From Gaoshiqia sp050178015 (GTDB lineage Bacteria; Bacteroidota; Bacteroidia; Bacteroidales; Prolixibacteraceae): DNA of 64,000 nucleotides. A model generated the notes under the pieces. It searched no databases, was not told the DNA's origin, and saw only the letters and a list, made by a program, of their open reading frames with translations. Positions 1 to 8,606 of this stretch are shown piece by piece. A program made the position numbers and the translations under genes. Position 1 is the stretch's first letter; every line of letters starts with the position of its first letter. The stretch lies in assembly GCA_050178015.1 (NCBI GenBank), contig JBFXGM010000001.1, positions 1-64,000 on the forward strand. Direction: 5' to 3'.

Positions 1-105
1 TCCCGAAGGTCGCTGCCCTTGCCTGTTCCGAAAACGGTTCCTATAAAGCATTTGGATGTTGACAACAAAAAAGTAAATTTGAGTTATCTAATAAAAACAA
101 CCAGA
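1..105. mobile_element. Probable end of an inserted element (partial)
   Basis: The GH5 reading frame on the minus strand is lost abruptly near position 100, and the sequence from there to the left edge is AT-rich and shows no GH5 homology in any frame. The break falls just after the conserved acid/base motif, where the intact GH5 paralogue in this window (31615-32751) continues without interruption. This is what an insertion-sequence end inside the gene would look like. No transposase can be recognised in the bases available, and the terminal repeat and target duplication cannot be checked because the other end lies outside the window. A deletion or rearrangement junction would look the same. 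Confidence 0.35.
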
Positions 106-1011
106 CAGAGTTTGCTTTACACTCCCCGTGGCGTTGCCTGCATTCGGTTCGTTAGCGCTCGCAAACATCAGGTGTTCGTCAAAATCGCGCATTGCTGTTG
201 CGATTTGCTCCCAAAAAGCTTTTTGTTTGGCGTTCACCGAATCCTTTTTCTCCGGTGTGCAGTTGTTCTCCAGCCAGCCTCCATCCCAATGGATATTCAG
301 CAGGACATACATGTCATTATTCACACAGTAGCCAACCACTTCTTTTACCCGGTTCATCCAATCGGCTTTAATACGGGCTTTCGCGCGATCTTCAATATGG
401 TAATTATCCCCAAAATCATTCTTATCCCAATTCCAATCCCAAGCAACAGGGAGACGAATCGCGTTAAACCCTTGCTGTTTTACAAACTTCACATAATCCT
501 CAGTAATGGCAGGGTTGCCCCACCCCGTTTCTCCTCCGGGAGCTTCCATGGTATTGCCAATGTTCCACCCCAGTTTCATTTTGGCTGCAAGCTCCATTGC
601 CGTACTGCCCATACCGGTAGCATCGGGTTCTTTGGGAGTTAAATTGTAGAGTGGGTATATTAAAGCTGCCTGCACAACCTTAACCCGGCGGGCCTGGCCG
701 TTTGACGAGCTAATATGCACGATAACAGAGCGGCTGGCCCCGGTGGCGTTAACCGCTGTTGAGATTGTAATGGTGGCGGCGCCACTATTACCGGAAGTTT
801 GGCTTATCTGTAACCAGGTGGCTGAACTATTTACAATCCACTCGTCGTTGCAGTCCACGGTTATCGTTGCCTCCCCGCCTTCTGCCTCAATTGTAATTTC
901 CTTTTCGGAAACAGTCAGTGCAGGATCTATGGTCTCCGAATCTTTACAGGAGACAAAAGATATAATGGCCGTAAGAACAACCAACATCTTATAGTAATAT
1001 TTGATTTTCAT
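88..1011 (-). pseudogene. BACON-GH5_4 endoglucanase lipoprotein, 3' half lost
   Basis: The start is taken at the ATG at 1011, giving a lipoprotein signal peptide that ends in FVSC; an in-frame ATG at 1047 would add 12 residues. A BACON domain follows (about residues 30-115), then the N-terminal half of a GH5 subfamily 4-like catalytic domain: KLGWNIGNTMEAP, IRLPVAW, LLNIHWDGGWLEN and the acid/base motif SANEPNA. About 15 residues later the frame ends in CFY-stop, so the nucleophile strand (IIGEFGA in the intact paralogue) is missing. BACON-GH5_4 lipoproteins are the cell-surface endo-xyloglucanases of known xyloglucan PULs. This copy should be catalytically dead. It is the last gene of the SusC1-SusD1-SGBP unit, 121 bp after the SGBP stop. 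Confidence 0.78.
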
Positions 1012-1092
1012 TTTATTGTAATATTTTATGAATAATTTATCACTCAAAATCTGTCAGGTTTTTGAAGCCTTACAGTTTTTTTAACAAGTTTG

Positions 1093-1119
1093 GGACAGGC
1101 AGGAAGCCCCCACCTGTCC
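1093..1119 (-). other. Stem-loop between SGBP and the broken GH5
   Basis: GGACAGG and CCTGTCC form a 7-bp stem around a 13-base loop, starting 13 bases past the SGBP stop codon. No T-tract follows on the minus strand, so it is not a standard terminator. It could stabilise the 3' end of an SGBP transcript or reduce read-through into GH5. Confidence 0.3.
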
Positions 1120-1132
1120 GCAACAGAAAATA

Positions 1133-2668
1133 CTATCTTCTTACGACCCTGAAGTTATCAAAGCCACCAAAGAAAATTGTTTTTGAGTCTTCGGTGCCAT
1201 AATTCTTCGGATAAATCCTCAAAACGCTTTTCCCGTCATCGTCAAGCAAGTCTTTTAAGCTTGCAACCGCAGTACCTTTGCCCTCTCCAAGCGTTGAACT
1301 GTTTGCACGGAATGCCGACAACGGAATACTCAGGGTTTGCCAACCATCCGTAGTGTAATCAACTGTTTTATTATCACTTACTTGCCATGGCTCATACCTG
1401 GCCGCATAATCGCCGTTCTCAGTCTTAATAACCAGGGTCGTACCGTTCCAGGCTTGCGGGATACTGATTTCAAATTTGAGAGCCCAACTGTCCACCGGAT
1501 CTGTAATATTTGCAGCTGGCACCCATTGTACATCCGGAATACGAACTGCAGTAGTCCAGTCAGCGCCGGCGCCGCCAGCCATGATACTGGTTTTCATAAC
1601 CAGAAATTTTCCGCCATTACTTACAAATTCAGGGTAAACAGGAATCCATCCGCCCCAGTCGTCAAAAGATGCATCTTCAACGGCCAGGCTGGCTGCCCAC
1701 CAATCCCAATTGAATACTGAACCGAAATTAGACAGTGCCCCCGTATCTATATCGTTAACATTGTAAACGGTGGTATATGAACCCGCCAAAGTTACAATCT
1801 CAACCGGCCCGCTTTGTGTCAATGCCGGTGCGGCAAAACTAAGAGTTGACTCATCCACCGACACTTCGTATTCGGTAATTGGGGTACCAGCAAAAGTTAA
1901 ACTTTGAATAGCCGTAAAGTTGTAGCCATACAGATGAACCATGTCCCCTGCTTTGGGAACCTCGTAAGAGACAAATGAGATTACGGGCGGGCCAACAATT
2001 TTAATCGGGAAGCCAACAGAACCAAAAGTTGTTGTATAAGTAATCGTGTTTGCCAGCAAAGCACTGGAACCCGATAAATCAGCGGGAACTTGTACAATTG
2101 CGCTGGTATCGGTATATACAATGTTGGTCAAATCGGCAAGGACACCCTGAAATGATATTTCAGTGACATTTTTAAGGTTAAAGCCGACAATATTGATTTC
2201 ATCGCCAGGGTACAGCACATTAACAACTGTATCATTGGGAGAGTCTTCATAGTTTCTAATACGGGAAATAATCGGGTCGCCAACAATGTTGATATCAAAC
2301 GTTGCAATACCTCCTTCGCTTATAGCAGTAACTATATTCAGTTTATCTGCTGGAACTAACGGGAACGGTATATCGGGCAATTGTACAACAATACTTCCAT
2401 CGGTAAAGTAAGACGTATTAATCGTGGCAGGGATGCTCCCAAAATACACCTGGGTAACCCCGCTCAGGTTTCTTCCCAACAATACGACCCACTGTCCTGC
2501 CTGTATCGTAGTTACAACCGTATCATTGGGAGAAGCTTCATAATTTACCACCCCCGTGATAACCGGTGGTTCTACTTTATCGTCCTGGCAGGACGAAACA
2601 AACATTATAACCGCTGCTATACAAAGAAGCTGCAGGTAATGGATGTAGGTATATACTATTTTTTTCAT
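1133..2668 (-). CDS. Surface glycan-binding protein (SGBP-B type), IPT/TIG repeats
   Basis: The product is a 511-residue outer-membrane lipoprotein (signal ending in MFVSSC). Three IPT/TIG-like Ig repeats follow, roughly residues 34-125, 130-225 and 226-305; the first two share the phrase SPNDTVV near their starts. The C-terminal 200 residues begin FNWDWWAASLAVEDASFDDW and match in character the carbohydrate-binding domain of SGBP-B proteins from xyloglucan PULs, with many exposed-type Trp and Tyr. Such proteins project from the cell surface and hold the polysaccharide for the SusC/SusD pair. The gene lies 23 bp after SusD1, the usual position. The family assignment is strong; xyloglucan as ligand is inferred from the C-terminal domain and the enzyme context. 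Confidence 0.85.
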   Translation of the reverse strand: MKKIVYTYIHYLQLLCIAAVIMFVSSCQDDKVEPPVITGVVNYEASPNDTVVTTIQAGQWVVLLGRNLSGVTQVYFGSIPATINTSYFTDGSIVVQLPDIPFPLVPADKLNIVTAISEGGIATFDINIVGDPIISRIRNYEDSPNDTVVNVLYPGDEINIVGFNLKNVTEISFQGVLADLTNIVYTDTSAIVQVPADLSGSSALLANTITYTTTFGSVGFPIKIVGPPVISFVSYEVPKAGDMVHLYGYNFTAIQSLTFAGTPITEYEVSVDESTLSFAAPALTQSGPVEIVTLAGSYTTVYNVNDIDTGALSNFGSVFNWDWWAASLAVEDASFDDWGGWIPVYPEFVSNGGKFLVMKTSIMAGGAGADWTTAVRIPDVQWVPAANITDPVDSWALKFEISIPQAWNGTTLVIKTENGDYAARYEPWQVSDNKTVDYTTDGWQTLSIPLSAFRANSSTLGEGKGTAVASLKDLLDDDGKSVLRIYPKNYGTEDSKTIFFGGFDNFRVVRR

Positions 2669-2691
2669 TGTTACTATTTTTTTCGTTTACA

Positions 2692-4290
2692 CTAAAAATA
2701 AGGTACCGGCGCATCCAACAATTTGGGGTTGGCCGTTAATTCTGACGAAGGTATCGGGAGCCTAAATGAGTTAACTGTTGCCGGCGTAATGACCCCAAAA
2801 GGATCCGAAGGTGTGGCAACACCATTATTATCAAAAGAAAAAGTAACACGCTGCTGATTATTCAGGATGCCTATGGCCTTTCCGGGATTGTAATAAGACA
2901 GGCTCACTAAATCAAACCAGGATTGACCTTCAGCAGCCAGCTCAATTCTTCTTTCCTTTAGAATTACATCAATATCAAGCGAGCTTACCGGATCAACGCC
3001 GGCCCTTTCCCGAACTTTATTAAAATACATTAGCGCATCAACATCCGATGTCGTTGAATTGTTGCCAAGAATAGCTTCGGCATACACCAGATATACATCG
3101 GCCAGGCGCAACAGGGCGTTATGCTCGGCCGAGGAAGTCAACGTCATGATTGGCACATTGTTGTCTTTCTTCGTACCAATAATGTGTTTCTTTAACCCGG
3201 CATCTCCTGTGTATGTAAATCCACCTCCGGCAGCATTCAATTCAGGGTAATAATCGCCTTTAAACATATAAGTTGCCTTGCGCCTGACAGTATCTTTCTC
3301 TGAATACAAGAGGTACATGTCGTAAGTAGGCCCGATACCGAACCAACCAGCCTGTCCATCCGCGGAAATTTCAGTACCACCGGGAGAGTAGATCTGCAAC
3401 ATGTTCCCCTCGAGCCAACTCCCGACACTGGGATCCCACCGAAGTGCAAATAATGCTTCATCATTAAAATTGTTCTCCGTTTTGAATAGGTCAGCATAAT
3501 TATCCATCAATTCCAGTCCGCTGTTTTTACAAACATTGCCCGCGTATAGCTTCGCATTGTCCAAAAGTTGTTGGTCACGTTGGCCACCATTCTGCGGGCT
3601 CAGGCCCGACCAGGATAAAAATACTTTCGCCAACAGTCCTTGAGCCGACCAGGTGGTGACCCTTCCGCGCTCCCAGTCAGAACCATAGCCGATCGGGAGA
3701 TTTTGGGCAGCAAATAGCAAATCATTCACTACAAACCGGTAAACATCGTTCACCATATGCCTGGGGACCAATGGTGAACTAATCAGTTCGACATTGTCTT
3801 CGATGATCGGAACATCACCCCATAACACAGCCAGGTTGAAATAGGCATACCCGCGGATAAACCTTGCTTCAGCAAGAGCTGCGTTCTTATATACCTCAGG
3901 AACAGACTCCGGAGTCTTTTCATTAATCGCGTTGATCGTAGTGTTACAATGTGCAATTACCTTGTACATTCCACTCCAGTTGGATCTCACAGCGTTGTTT
4001 AACCCGGTTACCGAAAACGTATTGAGCTGAATGGCATCGTCGTTCCATCCCAAGACCATATTTCCGGGCATAACGTCACCAATGGTCAGGTAACTGCTGT
4101 AAGTCCATTCTGCCCAGGGCGAACCTGCATACAGGGCCGCGGTTGCCAACTTCAAATCAGACTCGGATTGATAAAAGTTATCAACGCTGATCTCAGATAA
4201 AGGAGGGCGATCAAGAAAGTCTTCATTGCATGATGCGAACAATCCGGCAACAGCAAGTATTGAATAAATTATTTTTGATTTTAATTTCAT
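2692..4290 (-). CDS. SusD/RagB-family glycan-binding lipoprotein (SusD1)
   Basis: The 532-residue lipoprotein (signal ending GLFASC) has the SusD pattern: NEDFLDRPPLSEIS after the lipid Cys, TPR-like helices with ARFIRGYAYFNLAVLWGDVP, and the C-terminal region with KERRIELAAEGQSWFDLVSL. It caps the SusC barrel and binds oligosaccharide at the surface. It starts 12 bp after SusC1, consistent with translational coupling. In xyloglucan PULs this position is taken by SGBP-A. The protein is full length. It differs clearly from the other two SusD proteins in the window, so the first uptake system is a distinct lineage. Confidence 0.95.
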   Translation of the reverse strand: MKLKSKIIYSILAVAGLFASCNEDFLDRPPLSEISVDNFYQSESDLKLATAALYAGSPWAEWTYSSYLTIGDVMPGNMVLGWNDDAIQLNTFSVTGLNNAVRSNWSGMYKVIAHCNTTINAINEKTPESVPEVYKNAALAEARFIRGYAYFNLAVLWGDVPIIEDNVELISSPLVPRHMVNDVYRFVVNDLLFAAQNLPIGYGSDWERGRVTTWSAQGLLAKVFLSWSGLSPQNGGQRDQQLLDNAKLYAGNVCKNSGLELMDNYADLFKTENNFNDEALFALRWDPSVGSWLEGNMLQIYSPGGTEISADGQAGWFGIGPTYDMYLLYSEKDTVRRKATYMFKGDYYPELNAAGGGFTYTGDAGLKKHIIGTKKDNNVPIMTLTSSAEHNALLRLADVYLVYAEAILGNNSTTSDVDALMYFNKVRERAGVDPVSSLDIDVILKERRIELAAEGQSWFDLVSLSYYNPGKAIGILNNQQRVTFSFDNNGVATPSDPFGVITPATVNSFRLPIPSSELTANPKLLDAPVPYF

Positions 4291-4302
4291 AGCAGTAATT
4301 TT

Positions 4303-7300
4303 TTATTTCGACAATGTGATGTTTACACCAAGAGTAAACAAGCGAGGTTGGGGATAATATCCTCCGTCAATACCCGCGTTTAACGGATCCCACGAACCAA
4401 CTTCCGGATCCATACCTGAATAGTTCGTGATAATAAACGCGTTTGTAACATTCGCATAAACCCTTAAGGAATTAATATTCAACCTTTGCAACAGGCTTTG
4501 CGAAAAAGTGTAACCTAATGAAATGTTCTTACATCTCACAAAAGATCCGTCTTCAATATATTTGTCAGAAAACCTGCTGTTACCGTTTGTCTGGTCATTT
4601 CGAACTCCGGGAATATTCGTATCAGGATTAGAGACATAGACATTTTTAATGTCAGTATCTGATCCTTCCGGATCAATTAAGGCAAGTCTTGCATAGTTGC
4701 TTAGCGCCTTAAAATATCCAAAACTGGAAATCGGATTTTCAGCATTCACCCGCAACTGGTTAAATACCTTATTGCCAAGGCTGGCAGTGAAAAATACATT
4801 CAAATCAAAATTTCTGTAGGTAAATGTATTATTTAACCCCATCTGTACTTTTGGGGCCGGAGACCCGAGATAGGTTTGGTCATTCTCGTCGATGGCACCG
4901 TCGCCATTGATATCTTTAAACATGAGGTCGCCATACCAGATACTACCAGATTTATTCTGGAAAGGCAATATTTCGTCGTTCTTTACCGGCCTGGCGTGAG
5001 GCTCAATTCCTTTTGCCGGATCTCCCAACACATCAACAGCAGATGCAAAAACGCCATCGAAAACGTACCCGTAGAAGTCGCCGATAGACCTTCCGACAAC
5101 CGTCTTACTGTATTGCCCCATGATCGGCGCCCCATCGGCATTGAGTTTTGTGACTTTATTGATATTTCGCGACAGTGTAAAATCTGTTTTCCATGTAAAG
5201 TCCTTTCCCTTGATATTTGTAGAGCTTATCCGAATGTCAAACCCTTTGTTTTCCATGGCACCTACGTTTACCCATGGTGCATCCAATGCTCCGGGAGACC
5301 AACCAATTGCTGTACCTGAGTACATGGGCAACGAGGTTTGCATGGCAAGGCCCTCCGTTTTCTTCAAATAAAAGTCCACAGAAAAATTCAACCGCCAGTT
5401 AAAAAAGGTTCCGTCAAGTCCAATATTGGAGTTCTTGGTTTGTTCCCATTCCAAATCCGGGCTCGCAATATTGAGGATGCGTTGCGATACACCTGAAAGA
5501 CCAGTAGGAACAGTGGCAAACGTTGATGTATAGCCGTAATTCCTACCGGCTTGTCTGTTAGTCAAACCGTAGCCCAGACGCAGTTTCAACTCGTTCACCT
5601 TACTCACATTTTTCAAAAAATTCTCGTTATTGATTTTCCAAGCCAAGGCGCCTGAGTAGGATAATATCCAGCGATGATCTTTGGCATACGTCGAAGCGCC
5701 GTCCTCTCGGATATTGCCATCAAACAGATATTTGTCGTTTATTCCAAGACTTAAACGCCCGAAGTAAGACTCCTTGGAACTATGGCCTTTAGTTCCGGCA
5801 TTTTTTGCCGTTGTGGGATCACCGCCACTAATTACCTGTACATTACTTGAGGGGAAATTTGTACGTGATCCGGATATATCCTTAGATTTGTCCAAGGATG
5901 CCTCATGACCCGCCATTGCGGTCAGACTATATTTATTGTCAAACAGATGAGAATAGGTCAGATAGTTCTTTAGTGAAGTGTTATTACCTTCACTATATCG
6001 GGATGAACCTTCACTGATCAGTCTTTCCAGGTTCCCCATTTTGTAACTTGGATTAAACCGTTCTTCAGTAGCTATACTAAAATTCCCTCCGGCTTCATTT
6101 CGCAACACCAGACCTTTGACAAAGGTAACCTCAGCATACAGGTTTCCGAAAACCTGTTTCCGGTTTGCCTCGTTTTTATTAATTTTTGCTATCGCATACG
6201 GATTTACCTTTTGTTGAACCCAGCCAACAGTACTGGCGGACCCGCCCCAACTGCCATCTTCGTTTTGAACAACGATATCAGGGGTCTGCTCAAGTGCAGC
6301 ACGGATTACATTGGAGTTGCTGCTATTGATATTTTCATCGATGTTCACCAACTGCAGGCTGGTACCAATTTTCAACCAACTGGTCGTTTTATTGTCCAGG
6401 TTTAAACGGAAAGACATCCTTTCAAACTTCGAGCCCAGGGCAATCCCTTCCTGGCTCTGGTAAGCCCCCGACAATAAGTATTGGGTCCGTTCGTCGCCAC
6501 CGCTCACGGTAAGGGTATGTGTAGATGTGGGGGCATCCCGGAAGAGTTCGTCCTGCCAGTCGGTACCCTCGCCCAAATAGTTGGGATTAGCAAACTCGGG
6601 CCGGGTGTCGAAGCCCCAACCGATACCGGCGTTCCTATCATTTACGAACGTTGCGAATTCCCGCAAATTCATGACGGGAAGTTTCTTTGTCAACTGTTGA
6701 ATACCGGTAGTAAATTGATATTCAATCTTAGGCGGCGCTATCCGGCCCCTCTTTGTCGTAATAATAATGACGCCATCGGTACCTTTCGAACCATAAATCG
6801 CAGTAGCAGACGCATCCTTCAACACGTCAACCGACTCAATATCCGAGGGATTTATCCCGGCCAAGGGGTTAGTACCACCTCCGACAGAAGCAATTCCCTG
6901 AAGTTCAACTCCATCCAATACGTACAAGGGCCCGCTACCGCTAAAGCCTGTTGTCCCGTGTATCTGCACGGAAACGCCTCCACCAGGTTGTCCGGATGTT
7001 TGCTGTACCACCATCCCCGGTATCCTTCCCTGGAGGGATTGTTCAATCGTTACGGCTTGTGATTGGCGAATATCATCGGCCTTAATAGATGCTACTGAAC
7101 CGGTGACATCTTTTCTTTTTACCGAACCGTAGCCGATGACCACCACTTCGTCAACAGATTTTGTGTCTTCTGTCAGTGCAACATTGATCACTTTTTGTCC
7201 CTTAACCTCAACTTCCTTGGTTTTAAAGCCAATGTAGGAGAAAACAAGGGTCTGCCCGTTTTCCGCCTCAAGAGAATAAGCGCCTTCCACATTGGTTACA

Positions 7301-7497
7301 GTACCTGTAGAGGTACCTTTCAAACGAACAGTAACGCCAATAAGGGAACTCCCGTCGGAGTCGGATTTAACAGTCCCGGAGATGGGGACCTTCTGCCCGT
7401 AACCGGGCAACACAAGAAAGTTCATCAGCGCTATGGCCAGAAGGCACCTGAGTCCTCCATGCAGCCATTTAATGCGTACACGCGATTTTAATTTCAT
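4303..7497 (-). CDS. SusC/RagA-family TonB-dependent transporter (SusC1), no STN domain
   Basis: The 1064-residue outer-membrane transporter has a signal peptide ending near GYG-Q, a carboxypeptidase-regulatory-like domain (VPISGTVKSDSDGSSLIG, about residues 36-115), a TonB-box-type linker (VDEVVVIGYGSVKRKDVTGS), a plug with DVLKDASATAIYGSKGTDGV, and a long beta-barrel ending PRLFTLGVNITLSK. It imports oligosaccharides using TonB energy. It lacks the N-terminal STN domain that signals to FecR, so it is not expected to be under ECF-sigma control. Instead a 25-bp motif shared with two enzyme operons lies 109 bp upstream. It heads the SusC1-SusD1-SGBP-GH5 unit. Confidence 0.96.
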   Translation of the reverse strand: MKLKSRVRIKWLHGGLRCLLAIALMNFLVLPGYGQKVPISGTVKSDSDGSSLIGVTVRLKGTSTGTVTNVEGAYSLEAENGQTLVFSYIGFKTKEVEVKGQKVINVALTEDTKSVDEVVVIGYGSVKRKDVTGSVASIKADDIRQSQAVTIEQSLQGRIPGMVVQQTSGQPGGGVSVQIHGTTGFSGSGPLYVLDGVELQGIASVGGGTNPLAGINPSDIESVDVLKDASATAIYGSKGTDGVIIITTKRGRIAPPKIEYQFTTGIQQLTKKLPVMNLREFATFVNDRNAGIGWGFDTRPEFANPNYLGEGTDWQDELFRDAPTSTHTLTVSGGDERTQYLLSGAYQSQEGIALGSKFERMSFRLNLDNKTTSWLKIGTSLQLVNIDENINSSNSNVIRAALEQTPDIVVQNEDGSWGGSASTVGWVQQKVNPYAIAKINKNEANRKQVFGNLYAEVTFVKGLVLRNEAGGNFSIATEERFNPSYKMGNLERLISEGSSRYSEGNNTSLKNYLTYSHLFDNKYSLTAMAGHEASLDKSKDISGSRTNFPSSNVQVISGGDPTTAKNAGTKGHSSKESYFGRLSLGINDKYLFDGNIREDGASTYAKDHRWILSYSGALAWKINNENFLKNVSKVNELKLRLGYGLTNRQAGRNYGYTSTFATVPTGLSGVSQRILNIASPDLEWEQTKNSNIGLDGTFFNWRLNFSVDFYLKKTEGLAMQTSLPMYSGTAIGWSPGALDAPWVNVGAMENKGFDIRISSTNIKGKDFTWKTDFTLSRNINKVTKLNADGAPIMGQYSKTVVGRSIGDFYGYVFDGVFASAVDVLGDPAKGIEPHARPVKNDEILPFQNKSGSIWYGDLMFKDINGDGAIDENDQTYLGSPAPKVQMGLNNTFTYRNFDLNVFFTASLGNKVFNQLRVNAENPISSFGYFKALSNYARLALIDPEGSDTDIKNVYVSNPDTNIPGVRNDQTNGNSRFSDKYIEDGSFVRCKNISLGYTFSQSLLQRLNINSLRVYANVTNAFIITNYSGMDPEVGSWDPLNAGIDGGYYPQPRLFTLGVNITLSK

Positions 7498-7605
7498 AAT
7501 GAATAGATTAGTTTAAAAAATTAAGTCCATAGTCAATCAGGCTATTACCGACGATAAAAGTATTGTCAATATTTCAGGCAGGGGGTGCGCCATGTATTGC
7601 ATTGG

Positions 7606-7630
7606 GGGTATCTATGTGTTTTCCGGAGCA
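7606..7630 (-). promoter_or_regulatory. Candidate HTCS operator, copy A (upstream of SusC1)
   Basis: On the plus strand this reads GGGWMTYTATGTGTY, five variable bases, then GRGYA, and it recurs at 31511-31535 and 49545-49569. A second shared element, read on the minus strand as CTGAAAT, lies at 7571-7577, 29 bp closer to the gene; in the other copies this spacing is 20 bp, about one helical turn less. The motif sits 109-133 bp upstream of the SusC1 start. Assignment to the HTCS encoded at 15667-19716 is inference. Confidence 0.6.
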
Positions 7631-7685
7631 GTCAGCAGCGGTTTAAGCCCAACATCGGCACAAAAAATGAAAGGGAGCGATCGAT

Positions 7686-7724
7686 AAAAAAATATCCCCC
7701 GCAAGCGATTTGCCCCGGGGGATA
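7686..7724 (-). terminator. Rho-independent terminator after the SusC2-SusD2-lipoprotein operon
   Basis: TATCCCCC (7693-7700 on the plus strand) pairs with GGGGGATA (7717-7724), with one more G-C pair inside, and a run of seven T follows on the minus strand. It lies 32 bp after the stop codon of the lipoprotein gene and ends the second uptake operon, so SusC1 needs its own promoter. Confidence 0.85.
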
Positions 7725-7755
7725 CAATACCAGTAAAAAGGAGTTTTACTATTTA

Positions 7756-8580
7756 TTAATGAGAATCGTAATAATCCTTTGTAATATAGTTATAGATTAG
7801 CCAGTTGTTTGGATCTTTCTTTGCAATCAATTGCATGTGGTCCGCATCAAGGGTTTTGACTGTCATTCTTGCGTTCCAGTTTGCTACCTGACCACCTTGC
7901 GCTTTATCATGTATAACCTGCGCGCCGTAAGTTATCAACTCGCTTGTAGCCGGAAACAACATAAATTTACCGGTGCCTGATAAATCAGGGAACATTTTAT
8001 TGTCACAAGTAAAATTAGCGTTTCCAATCAAATCAAAGGTCATGGTTCCATAATCACCGGCAGAAACTCCAGCCCAGGGAATATCTGAAAACGCGGGATC
8101 CCATTCCCATCCGGTGCCGCCAAAGTAAAATGGTCCGGCAAAATATTTACTTACACCGTTTGCATCCAGATCCAACACCCAGGTTTTCGATTGTCCAATA
8201 CCACCGGTAAGAAAAGTCCACATTGGATCACTAACAAAGTCTTCATCTACAGTAGTCAACGTAAACGTATAAGGGTCAGCAGTCACAATACCTCCGGCAG
8301 TTTCAACACTGTAAGTAATCGTGTAATCACCTCCGAAAGGGATAACGATGGTATCATTCAATTTAATGGACGTACCTACCGGGGTTACCCAATAGGGCTG
8401 AGCATTCGGGGTTTCGCTTTTCAGGTAAAGTTTATTGGGATTCTGAGCATCCGCCGTCACCGAGAATTTCACTTCACTTTTAGCCAATGGTGCCTGTAAT
8501 TCATATTCGTCAGGCGTGCACGCGGCGAATACAATTGCCACCAAAGCCAATCTCGAAAATAGTTTTAATATCTTGTTCAT
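7756..8580 (-). CDS. PKD-like surface lipoprotein, probable glycan-binding partner of SusC2/D2
   Basis: The 274-residue lipoprotein (MNKILKLFSRLALVAIVF, then AAC) starts at 8580; in-frame ATGs at 8589 and 8592 would add up to four residues. After the lipid Cys comes an Ig/PKD-like region (about 15-105, including GDYTITYSVETAGG). The following domain of about 160 residues is rich in Trp and Gly (KTWVLDLDANGVSKYFAGPF, GGTGWEWDPAF). It is the third gene of the SusC2-SusD2 operon, where SusE/F- or SGBP-like proteins normally sit. No catalytic motif was found. Its role as surface glycan-binding protein is inferred from position, lipid anchor and domain type. Confidence 0.7.
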   Translation of the reverse strand: MNKILKLFSRLALVAIVFAACTPDEYELQAPLAKSEVKFSVTADAQNPNKLYLKSETPNAQPYWVTPVGTSIKLNDTIVIPFGGDYTITYSVETAGGIVTADPYTFTLTTVDEDFVSDPMWTFLTGGIGQSKTWVLDLDANGVSKYFAGPFYFGGTGWEWDPAFSDIPWAGVSAGDYGTMTFDLIGNANFTCDNKMFPDLSGTGKFMLFPATSELITYGAQVIHDKAQGGQVANWNARMTVKTLDADHMQLIAKKDPNNWLIYNYITKDYYDSH

Positions 8581-8606
8581 AACAATCATCATTTAAAGTT
8601 TAATTT

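Noticed and set aside
19..642. Plus-strand open frame of 207 codons across the broken GH5
   Set aside because: It is antisense to clear GH5 coding sequence with conserved motifs, and its first 30 codons lie in the presumed inserted element. It has no family features of its own.
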